In this document: positions 46,501 to 58,500 of the stretch, piece by piece
How the letters are laid out: the number at the start of each line of letters is the position of its first letter
How positions within the stretch are numbered: the stretch's first letter is position 1
Assembly (NCBI RefSeq): GCF_050436995.1
Contig: NC_134766.1
Location: 4,402,001 to 4,466,000 of the forward strand
Reading direction: 5' to 3'
DNA length: 64,000 bases
Source of the DNA: Anticarsia gemmatalis
Taxonomy: Eukaryota > Arthropoda > Insecta > Lepidoptera > Erebidae
Made by a program: the position numbers and the translations under genes
Notes under the pieces: generated by a model
What the model was told of the DNA's origin: nothing
Databases searched by the model: none
Seen by the model: only the letters and a program-made list of their open reading frames with translations

Positions 46501-49500
46501 GGGGTTGAAAACGAAACTCAGCAGAGTAGGTGTATATGGTCGAGTCAAAGCCCGTCCGCCCGCAGTCGTAGCTTTAACCGAAACGCACCCTAATCCCAAA
46601 CCCATACCAAGTAAAGATTCGATTATTTTTAGTTTTTTAACAACATTTAATCGGTAGTGAGCGTTGAACGTTAGATGAGGAAATTAGGCAGTACTTCCGA
46701 CCTACTTACTATGTATACTGTGACGTGCACATAATGAAACTGTTTTAGTTGTAGTAACCTCCTTAGTTTATAAATCAACTACAGATGAAGCCTAGATAAC
46801 GATAAAAACTTGCGACTTCTGCGCTAATAGGAAATATCACCATCTTTGCAGACGAAATAAGCCGAATTAAACTAATTCAGAAAGATTTTAATGCAGCATG
46901 AAGCTAGCTTTGCAGGCTGTTTTGGTGAAAAATTTAACATATCTAAATGCATCCGAACATGCACACTTTGATTTCAATAATATATTAGTAGGAATGTTTA
47001 ACAAAAATTAGTATACTCTCCCTCGCTCTCTCCCTGGCTATTCGTCCCATATGGTGGTGGGGTCAGCATTCCTCATAGTCTCCCTCCACTACTATTACTA
47101 TATTACTATTATTTAGTTGATTTCGTGTTACTTTAAACTCTCAATATTTACCCGAATACGTCATAACAGTTGTTATACTTCATCAAAGCTTTTTTATTCG
47201 AAAAACGAACGAGCAGCCGTTTACAATTTATGAACAATAAAAAAATTAAAAACAAATTTGGCGCGTGAAAAATAATAGCTTCAAATATCTTTCCCGCCCT
47301 GTCATTTAGGCAGTACAGCAACTGAATTAATAATCAGGATTAAGCCCTATTATCCTCTTAAAAGGTTGCAAATGGTTCTAATTCTGACACCGGCTGCCCT
47401 TTCGAGGCTGACCTTTTGAACCGGGTTAAAATTACTCCCAATGAAGTCAGATTTGGAGCTCGTAGATCGATGAAATGAAACTTAGGTCTGTACCTATTAT
47501 GTTTGTTGGCAATAACTTGGCAGAAATTCAATAGTTGAATAGTTCTTGAAGTGTTGCAATACAAGTTTCATAACTATTTCAGAGTATTAGATAAAATAAT
47601 TTAGAGATTATTGGTTGTGAGAGTAGCTTTTGTTTTTTTATATCATAAAAGTTGTTCTTTACAAACCAACAAGATGCACTACCTACTGGTATCTATACTA
47701 ACCTCTCAAGCGCCCGGCCACCGTGTCACGGTTGAATGTGCTACCCCCGTCAAGCGTCCCGCCACCGTGGTACGGCAAAACGATCTTACATTTAAAAAAC
47801 GTAGAAAAGAAATACTAAAACTATCTTTATCCCTTTCAAACATATTTGACATTGAAGCTGATGAAACGAGACGACGATCTAATGCACACACTTGAATAAG
47901 TGGTTGATATAGGCCAGAGAGCACCATAAACAACATCTGACCCAACGACATGTTCCTTTATGACCAATATTGTAAATACTTTTTTTAACTAATTTTAAAG
48001 ATTTGAGTATATTTTACAGTTAGATTTTAATGTCATTATTCATTAACTACACGATAAGACCTTTCGTCATATTATTTTTTTTGCCTAAAAATATTTATTA
48101 GACTTTCTTCAAACACATGCCTAAAGCACACAATATTCAGATTAAACCGACTATTGTGCTAGCACTATCAAATATTATTTGTGGTTTATTGTTTTAATCT
48201 ATAGCAAATTTTATGTAGATTTCAAATATATAAGGTATGTGTAGGGTGTTAGTATTAAAATATGACGGAATCGGCGCTTAAACGCCAACCGCCAATTCAA
48301 TTTCGCGCGCCATTTTTGGCCCGGACGCTTAACGGTATATTTGAATTTTGACGTTGGGGCGCTCGAGAGGCTAATAGTAAAAATACATAAAGCATGCAGA
48401 TGCAGACAGACTAATCTGCTACGATTTTAAGTTTAATCGCTGAACAGATTTTAATTAAATGTCGCATTATGATTTCGTCGTATTTTTGCCACAAAAGATC
48501 CTACATTGTTGTTGTGTTAGGTTTTCAAGGCAATTTACCGTTGCAATTATATATATTGGCTTAGCCTTTGTTCCAAACTTTGTTGGAGTCGGCTTCCAGT
48601 CTCACCGGATGCAGCTGGATACTATTGTTTTACATGGAGCGGCTGCCTATCTGACCTCCACAACCCAATACCTGGGTTATAACACGATACCCTTTCGGTA
48701 AGACTGGTTGTCAGACTTTCAAGCTTCTGACTACTGTTAACGACTGTCAAAGATCTTCGAAAATGACAGCCGGGACCCACAATTTAACGTGCCTTCCGAA
48801 ACACGGAGGAACTCGATATGTGTTAGATGGTCACCCATCCACAGAACAACCTCGGCAAGCGTAGCTTAACCTCAGAGATCGATCCGTGCGGCTATCGTTA
48901 ACTAAGCCACGAGCAATTATTTAACAAAAACATGACTCAGTTAACAAAAACAATATTAGATGGTTAAAAAAATTATAGCAACCTAATTCTAGACGCAGAA
49001 CGCATCGAATGTACAAAGGCCTCGTCTTATTCAATGCAGTTTTTAATAAATATTTTCAAGCCATTACAAACGTACGAACTATATCCGTGTCACTTTCTTT
49101 GATTCTCTCGCTCGCACTTACCCACGGTTATACTCCAAGGAATCATATGATTATAACGTAGTGCTTACGTGTGTAATGGCCCGAGGACGGTTGATTGTCC
49201 ACTGGCAACATTATTAATTATTGTCAAAATCTCCCTACAGTCTGGCCTAGCTACAAAGCTGTTAGCACAGCCGCAGCCTCGCTTATGTACGATGCTGGAC
49301 CTGCTGTGGACGTTTCTGGACGAATCGGCACTCTGCGACATACTGGAACACTGCATCGTGAGAGAGTGTCTCCTGTTTGACTTGGTGTCACAGGTAATAT
49401 TACCTTGTTTTGTTTCATTTTGATCATAATAAAATTGATTTATTTATTTTTTTACTTATTTTATAGCATGGTTTAGTGGTCAACCATTTGTCAAAGTTGT

Positions 49501-52500
49501 TCGAGGAACCCTGAGAGCGAAGCCACAATACTGCGTTTGCGACTCTTGTCTATAAATCTCGTATTGAAGAGTGACGTTGTTCTTGCAATGCATCGATATA
49601 ACACAGTGTTGTGATCTTGCCCTAAACATGGTTAACGATTGTTATCTTAATTGACAACAACCTGAATCGGCTTCTGACATGCCTTCTGAAGTATGGCGGT
49701 CCGCTCAAACGCAACTAAGGCGCTGTCTCCACGGGCGAGAGAATCGCGGCGATATTATCGTCGTGCCACGTATTTCTATACACTCTCTATGGAACCGTCT
49801 CCACACGGCGATATTATCGCCGCGATACGACGAGTGTCAACGAGCGTGCGAAACGTCAATACATCGTCGCTAGTCGGCCGCGACAAGCAGCGAGTCAAAT
49901 GCAGCGTCATTTGTTTTCAATGTTGCCTCTTGTTTCGAGAAGCTTTTTAAACAAGGAAAACGCGGGCTACGAGTCGCGACGATACGCGGCGGAATTATCG
50001 CTCGTTCGTGGAGATTGTCCGACGATACAAGGGCGGACTCGTCGCGATTTTCTCGCCCGTGGAAACAGCGCCTAAGAGGCCACCCATCTACGCAATAACA
50101 TAACGGTTGAATTTCAGGTCATAGATAACGCAAAACGTCTCTTACCCACCTGACACAGTTTCCTTATTTTTCTCTCTTTCCAGGACATGTATTTCAATCA
50201 ACAAATTGAGACAGTGTATGTGTTGTGTGGTCTGATGCAGCACCGGGAGACGAGACACCATCTTGTCAAATACGTGTTCTTTAATAAAATCACGTTAGTA
50301 TTATTATTTATCACTAAGTAACTGTGATATAGCAGATTGATTATACTATTCGCCTCCGTCCGGCAACGCATTTGATTGAAGGTACAAATCTACTAAAAAA
50401 CACACCACTAGTTTTCGATATAATATGTGTATTAGAAATACAGAATTAAGAAAAGCTTAGAGAGAGAACACCAAAATATTAAAAAGTTCAGTATAATTTT
50501 TTATAATATTTAAGGGAATACGAACATCTAAACTTTATTTGGCCAAGGTAGATTCAAAACCTAACATTTTCAAACCTAAGAATTCGTGTGTGAGCCAATT
50601 GGTCAAGGCACAAAACAATAGGAAAAAATACATAATTTATAAAAAATACATTGTCCCAAGTCCCGTTTTTCCCGGGGTTAATATTATATTATGCTCAACA
50701 TCTTGGAAAAAAGCCTCCTGAATTTTATATTGCCGACAAATCAGGAGAATCCCTCGAGGGCTCTTCGGCTTTTAAGGAATAAAACTGTAAAGAGTGTAAA
50801 GTACTAACCGCCATGTTATGCGTACTTTCATTTGTGAAACCTAGGAAAACTAGTTTTTAGATGATTTACGACTGGTTTCTGGAAAAGGTTAGCGGTTAGT
50901 TAGGCGGCTAGCATATCAAAATGTGGATAGTTTCTTACATACATTTGTCGTCATATTGTCCAATAGATAGGTTAGTTTACACTTATTGATAAGCTGAGAA
51001 ACTTTACCTCTATATTTAGAAGTTCACGATATCAGAAAAAAAAATGTGTTCACACCATAAATATTGTACCAATACAGCAATGACCTACAAGTTTAAGTGT
51101 GCTAACTATATGATAGTCATAAAAAACTGCTTACCACTGTTACAAGGGTCTCCTCGCGAAATTAGGTATGGGTTAGACCTTGAGTTTACCACGTGGCCAA
51201 GTTTTGCAGTCTTTAGGGTATGATTGTACTCTGTGTCTGTTGTCCGTTGTTCGTTAGTATGTTAAAGTCCTTTCAAGATCAAATTAGTTTTTAGTGTTTA
51301 TTCGGAAAAGGTCGAAGAATACCAAAATGCTCTTTCATCACACAGATACATAATGATCAAGTTACAAGAATAACTAAAAAGAGTAGGTATTTCACCTTTT
51401 GCTTCAGGTTTGACAACTTCTTGAACGTGAAGTGTCCGGACGACAGTGTGCTGAGGACGGTGATCAGAAAGCCGTGGTGGCAGCGCCCCACCCCTGTGCA
51501 GGGGGAGACTGACCCTAGGATAGCTGGTGAGACTTCTGCGGCAAATGTCGAACTTATAATATAAAGTTTGTAATTAGGAAAGTTTATTTTAATTTTTATT
51601 GTCAATAGTTTAAAGTTTTTAGTATTAATACTACTTGTTACTTAAGTTTGGTATAAACGACTGTTATATTTAAATGTTTACTTAATATGAAAGGCTAAAT
51701 GCTTGTGAATGTAGAAGCAGAACGATGGAAAAAAAATAAATCAAAAGTTTACAATTTGCGACAATTGCTTAAACCATTTTGAACATTACTAATATTCTAA
51801 ATGAAAAAATTGTTTGTATGTATTGTATGTCACTTAAAAACTTCTGAATGGATTTTGACGAAATTCAGACGAATTTCAGGTACCTAGTTTTTTACCTGAA
51901 CACAGGATATTTTGGTCAGATTTTTAATCGGACATATTCACGAATAGAAGCTAGTACGATATATTTCAAACTTTCACCCTTATAAACTGAATGACACAAA
52001 ACGGCGGCACATTCCCTTTGCATAAATTATGAACTGTAACTTATATAAAAAATAACAGTAATAAAATTATTATGTATTCGCAGAAATGGCTGAGAAGGGA
52101 ACTATAAGGCACTCGTCGTTCGCGCCAACTGGGACAGGTGGATATGAATATTATTATAATAAATCTTTGTACGCAACACTTAGATTATATTGCGTCATAA
52201 TTTAACACGCGGGGTGTCGTAAATCGTGAAGAAATAACAGTATAAGTACAAAACCTAGTTAAATAATAGCGCGCCTCGGTTTCCCCCGGTTTAAAAGGTT
52301 ATTTAACAAAAAACCTTATCTATATATTATTATATAAAAATTAATACTGTTCGTTAGTCTCCCTAAAACTCGAGAACGGGTGGACTGATTTGGTTAATTT
52401 TGGTCTTGAATTATTTGGGAAAATTTTGAAGATCTAAGCAAACATAGGTGCATAGAGCGTAAAGCGACATTATTTTATACTATGCAGCGATAGTGTACCA

Positions 52501-55500
52501 TTTTATTCCTTACCGACAACTTTTCGTCGCAAAACTGTAGTCAGTAATTAACCCATCATTCGACTAATGCGACTTAATAAAACAGCAAATGTGTTGAACG
52601 GAACGTTCGGTGCCGAACGTATAACGCCAGCTCCACTCGTTGGCCCCAATATAGGCCCCAACGCTATTCGTCCAACGTGGGGATCTAGATAATGACATTG
52701 GTCCCAACGTTGGGGCTAGCGTTGGTAGTTGGCCAGCCCGTGTCGGTCCTATCAAAGAAATCTACTCCAACGCTCGCGATCTAACAAGACAGAACTAGTT
52801 TATTAGCCAACGTGTGTACGCCACACCGAGTTTGCAGTCCAACGTTGGTACGAGCGTTGGGGCCAACGTGTGGCGTAATGTATTGCTCGACTTAGATGCA
52901 GACAGTGATGTATAAAACATACCTTATTTTCATAATATTGTTTCAATGCAATAAAAGGCAAGCCTATTGGTTATACCTGGCACGTTACCAGACTCCAAAC
53001 TATTTCGAAAGGGAAAAACTATTACCCAATAGCACTTAGGCACTTTGTAGTGCGACGCGGATGACCGCTGCAGCTGACCGCGGCAGATTATATAATGTAG
53101 CTAGCCTATATTTGGTTCACTGCGGTACGGATTTGGACGAGCTCAATTCATTCACGATGGATTTTGACTGCTTTTCCGCTTGCTATAATCCCCGTTTAGG
53201 AACTTAAACTGAAACTAAGGCGTAATCGGCAATTGTATTCACTAACGCTTAGAGCGTTAGATTATGAAAGTGCGTACAAAGTTCGTCAAACATTCCATAG
53301 ATATATTTACTTTAAATGTAAAAAAATATTTGACAATCTTCTTCTTAAAGAGCAATACGGAGTTTCTTGCCAGCTCTTTTTATTGGCCTTACTTTCCCAA
53401 CTGGCCGTTACTGTGATTAAAATAAAATTAATTAACGATTTGATTTAGTTTGCTTCATATTTTGAAAAATTAAACATTTTGAAAAAAAATCGGCCTAATA
53501 AAGGAGTTAATATTTACAGATAAAATATCAAAATTCCTGACAAGATCACAAGACGACGCTATTATCGAAGCTGAGTACAGAGAAGACTGCGCCAAGATTA
53601 CTAAGGCAGTGGAGCCTTTAGAACAAGTTCAGGTAACATATTATGATGTACTTATTTATTAGAGACAGATTATTATTCTTACCTAAAAATTAGCAACAAA
53701 TAAAACAAATTACAAAAAGTACAAACCAACGCTGCTTGTCCATTGACCTGGAGTGAGGCTGCGGTGCAGAAAAACGGATGAATATTAACAATTCAATTTT
53801 TTGTTTCAATTTTCATTTTCAATTTACAATTGATATTTTTTCTCCGTTTCTTCACACCACAGACTCGCTTCGCTTCAAAAAAGCAGCCTGCTTAACCCGA
53901 AATAAATATCTCTGTATTTTAGAAATACAACAAATTGTACAGCAACGCTATAAAGTTTATGAGCGTGATTCGCGCAAAACGTTACAACCAGGTGTGTTGC
54001 GGATATTAGTATCGACATCTACAAGACCAGAACGCAGAACATTCGTTATAATTCAGACATTTACATCTGCAACCCCAACGTGAAACATTTTTGTTTTGTT
54101 TTGTACTCAAAAATCCACATCTGCGGATGTTTGAATACAAAACTCCGTATCGGCATTCGCATCCGCAGTTTTCTAAGAATCGGCATCCGCAACAACTCTA
54201 GTTATAAAGTGTTGTCAAAGTATGTAGTACAGATACACTCGTAACTTGTAAACAAGTGGTAGGTGTTGAGACGTCAAGCTGTGCACGGGACAGTGAGCTG
54301 AGATCGTATCTGTTCAGTGGTTCACGCCGACGACTCGCTCATGCGTGATGCACATGATCACACACACATGTGTGGATTTACCACGCGTCTTCGATGCTTA
54401 TTGTATCATTTTAGACTGTTGATATCATTATACATACTTTTAAAATACACCTTGTACACGTATAGGCAGAATGCTAGTTGAACCAAATAATGCCAGTTAC
54501 TAGGATCCCTTCAAACTTTCCTTCATCCACATCTTGTCCTACAAGACAGAAATCATACAGAGATAGGAATCATGCAGAAATAAATATTCTCAGAATAAAA
54601 TAACATTCATTTTTGACAAAAACTTAACTAGAGGTTTATATTTATCGCCACGCCGATTCCATTGCGTCGGGAGGTCGTGGGTTCGATTCCTACACGGAGC
54701 AATTATTTGTGCGGTCCATAAATAATTATTTTGGGTCTGGTCTAAAGTCCCCGCGACGCAAGAGCAATTCATAGTGCGGGAGTTGTAAAAAAAAATATCT
54801 ATAAACGCCATTGTAACACATTTTTTATTTTCCTATAGATAGCAAATCTACAATAACATAGCCTTTTTCTGTTAATATCAATTTGCCAAAACATTCTATA
54901 AATAGAACACATATCGGACACTCTATTAGTCTATTTGGCAGGAACAACCTTGCTCCATTTACATCTATATCCTCTCAGAATTAATTCTGTTTTCGTGGTA
55001 AATATAGCTCGATATTATACCACAAATATGTCGTTTCTAGAGGACTTGCGCGACTTTTCCCGGTTTAGTACAATTTTATTCCGTTGATTCTATTCCCGTG
55101 ATAATTTCGATCCCACCGATCCCATGTACACATTTCGTTTATAGGGGAATGGCCCAACTTTTCCCAAGTATAGTAAAAATTTATCCCGTTAATTTCATTT
55201 GCGTGGGAAATTCGATCCCATCGTTCCTATACAAACCCTGTCATGACAGTCATTCATTCACACATACCGTATGATTAGTGGTCAACCTAGTGTCAAAGTT
55301 GTTCAAGCCGCCCGAAAGGTCTTTGATATGACTTAACGACTGTTATCTTAGTAGACGACAACCGGGGCTGACTTTTAACGTGCCCTCCGAAGCACGGAGT
55401 CACCCAACTCAAATACCATAATGCGGTCACCCATCTATAGAATTACCGCGCCAACGGTTGCTTAACCCACCAATCGTTTACCGACTGATAATCATCCTAT

Positions 55501-58500
55501 TTAGATCAATTGTTCAAAAATGTGCCTATATACATTTTGGTGATTCATATTTACCACAGCGAGAAATAAATGAGTACATCAGAAGAAATTAATTATGCCC
55601 CGGAAGTGCCAACTTTCACTTCCGTGAAATGAAAATCAACTGATTCTATATTATTCAAGAACCGCAGAGGTCAGGGAAAACTTGTTGGAACAAGTCCAGG
55701 TGCTGATTCACAAATGAAGTCCAAATGCACTGAATTTTGGTGACAAATTACTTTGGAAATTCTCAACAGCCTTTTGAGAGTCTTAAAGCGAAAACTTGAA
55801 AGCTTGTTTTTGTATTTTCGCGACAGTGTATTAATAAACGGAGTTGTTGCCAACAGTCATGAAAGCATATTTCAGCAAGTTTTGCTTTCAGAAACAATTT
55901 GAAAGTCTTATCTTCGAAATTGAATGCAGTTTTTTATGTATTTTGCAAGCCATTACAAAATACTTTTTTAGAACTCCCTTTACTATTACCCCTAGTATTT
56001 AGTAAAACATAAACTTTAACATGTAATATGAAGATTTATACATACGTACATAAAATCACGACTTTTCCCATACGGGTAAGCAGAGACAACAGAATGTCAC
56101 TTATAAAGATAATTTAAGCCACCTTTCGCACTTTGAAGTGCCCTTGTATCGCGGGGACTTTTACAGACAGACAAATAAAGGACAACCAGAGCCGAAACAA
56201 CTATTACTGGATCGCAATAACAATTGTTATGTGTGGGAATGGAATCTTCGACCTCTAGATGCAAAGGTATTGCCGTGGCAACCTTAACCACAAATCTATC
56301 TAACTCATTCCCTCAATAAACAGCAACATTCAAAGTTCACGGTCTCCCCTTAGGTCGAGGCTACACGTTCGGTTAATTTGGCAACGTTGTCTCCCAACCC
56401 GCGGCTGTTATGTAAAATACTTGCCAATTGCAATGGTAATTGCCTTCGCCTTGAAATACACTGTTGCTTTGGAAATATACCCTTCTGGCAAGAGGTCTTA
56501 GTACGACACAATTTGTCGTTTTAATTTGGCACCGTTTTCTACTTTTTTGGATATAATAATATTAAATATGTTATGCTATGTTATATAACACTTCAGTCTT
56601 CACATATATACGATATATCATGCCTATTATACCCGAAGGTATAGACGGAGATGTTTGAAATACAATTACGTTTCGCCATTTACAGTCCTATGAAATGTAG
56701 TCCGAACCTTTTTCTATATACCGGACACGCTACTAAACTCATAGCCCAGAGTTCGGTTTACAATAATCTTAAATAAAATTAGAAAAGACCAATAGCACTT
56801 TGCTCCACCTGAGAAACGAACCCGAGACCCCGACATCATCCGACACTAACGACCGCGTCACTGAGGCAGGCAACTAATTTCGAATCCATTTTTTTTTCTT
56901 GACTCCCGCACTAAGAATTTCATTGAGTTGCGACGATTTTTACAAACATACAAACAACGGACACAAATTAAAACCAGACGCGAAACAACTGTTTGTGGAT
57001 CGCACAAATAGTTGGGCGTGGGAATCGAACCCATGACCTCCTGACACAATGGTAGCGGCGTGGCGACCTTAACTGCGCCACGGAGGCAGACAACATTTTT
57101 ACGAACCTTCATCAATTGTCCTTATTAGCTGGAGTTCCTCCTCATGCTGTTAGACAATACAGACGGCACGAACATGGTGCCGTCCACCAGGAAGATATTT
57201 CTGGAGAAGTTCCGCAGATACATCATGGACAACTGCATATTGGACATGGTAACTATACTCTCTCGAACTCACTTGATAGTACAATTTAAGAAGGTTGTAC
57301 ATTAGCTACTGAGATAAGGCTAAATATTGATAGGAACACGGTTTTCGAGACCCGTAGTCCTGTGTTAAATAGGCCTAAAATCAAATTGCTTAAATCACGC
57401 CTAGATATGGTCCACAAATAGCTTGAAAAGCATATCGTATTAATGGGGAGGTTTGTAAGGTAACAGAACAAAAATTCTATTGTATGTTATTGTATTGTAT
57501 AGTCCATAATAAAGAAAAGTCTAGCTTTTGGCAATCCGTCACTGTATTATGGCAACAAAGATACGTGAAACCACATGTCTGTTAAAACGCTGACACTTCG
57601 CGATAAAAAGGTGTCAGGAGGCTTTCTTTCAGAGGCTGTTCAACATCTCCCGCAACTCGCCAGCCATCTCCTGGTGCGCTCACTCAAGACTACTCACTGC
57701 TGTACTCAAGTTATGGAGCGAAAACCCCATTGGAAACCCGTAAGATACTGTCCATTATTTATTTAAAAACATACATTAATTATCGACTAACATTTAAAAA
57801 AAAAGAGAATATTTTTTGTATCGATTACATATCGTCGTATAAGTTCTATCACCACGTAAGTAATTTTTAGCAACTTTTCAGGAGAGTCAAATTTCAATTT
57901 CGTCTTTTGATTCTGTACCCATGACATCAAAATGTCAAAACTGCCAAAAAATTAATTACGTGGTGATAGAACTTAAACGACGATATTAGTTTTGTTTTCC
58001 ACAGTTGCTATTATAATAATTAACTGTATTTCTATTAAGCTAAAGCGTTAGACCTGTAGCACAGTCTACAAGGTCTCGTAGCACTATCTCGTAGCTTATC
58101 CGTGATACCTAGACGCGTAGCACACGGATCGTAACGCAATCCCGTAGCACTTGCAAAAGCGTAGCTTATCCGTATCACTAAGACGCGTAGCACACAGACG
58201 CACATACTTTCATTGAAAATATCTCTTCTCATTCCCATTCCATTCTCACCAATAAAAGGTGTTATACATATTTATAAGTAAATAACACAAACGCGGAATC
58301 TCCTTAAGTTATTGTGAACCCTTATCGTTACGAGGCAGGTGTGAAAAGAACATTTTCTATCTTTTAATATAAAATTCACACGTGAAGTGTTGGTACACCT
58401 GAAATTGCTTTTAATGTTTTTCTTTCTTGAACAGAAAATACCGGTCTACAAGTTTAGTTGACCACGAGATAAGCATTGTAATAAAAAATAACTTCAAAAA

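Larger units (their letters stand above)
44312..49240. other. RNF123 intron 9 (4.9 kb), remainder
   Basis: Apart from listed elements: a repeat scrap at 45140-45220 related to 32815; AT-rich stretches with nothing recognised at 44700-45130, 45220-45740, 46530-47030, 47090-48540. A GC-richer patch at 47690-47900 has frames on both strands but no domain or splice support. Confidence 0.45.
53633..57128. other. RNF123 intron 14 (3.5 kb), remainder
   Basis: Besides the listed SINEs, 53990-54210 contains a degenerate ATCCGCA/TGCGGAT-rich repeat. 54800-55260 and 55500-56090 are AT-rich with nothing recognised, except paired short stretches (CCCGTTGATTCTATTCCCGTG and a related copy about 115 nt later) near 55075-55210. 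Confidence 0.4.

Noticed and set aside
47611..47951. Overlapping frames of 81-94 codons on both strands
   Set aside because: No domain, no conserved splice sites, and it lies within an RNF123 intron; possibly part of an unrecognised repeat.
57575..57766. 63-codon frame starting at an ATG upstream of RNF123 exon 16
   Set aside because: Wrong frame: the homology-supported frame starts at the acceptor at 57633 and ends at the donor after 57739.
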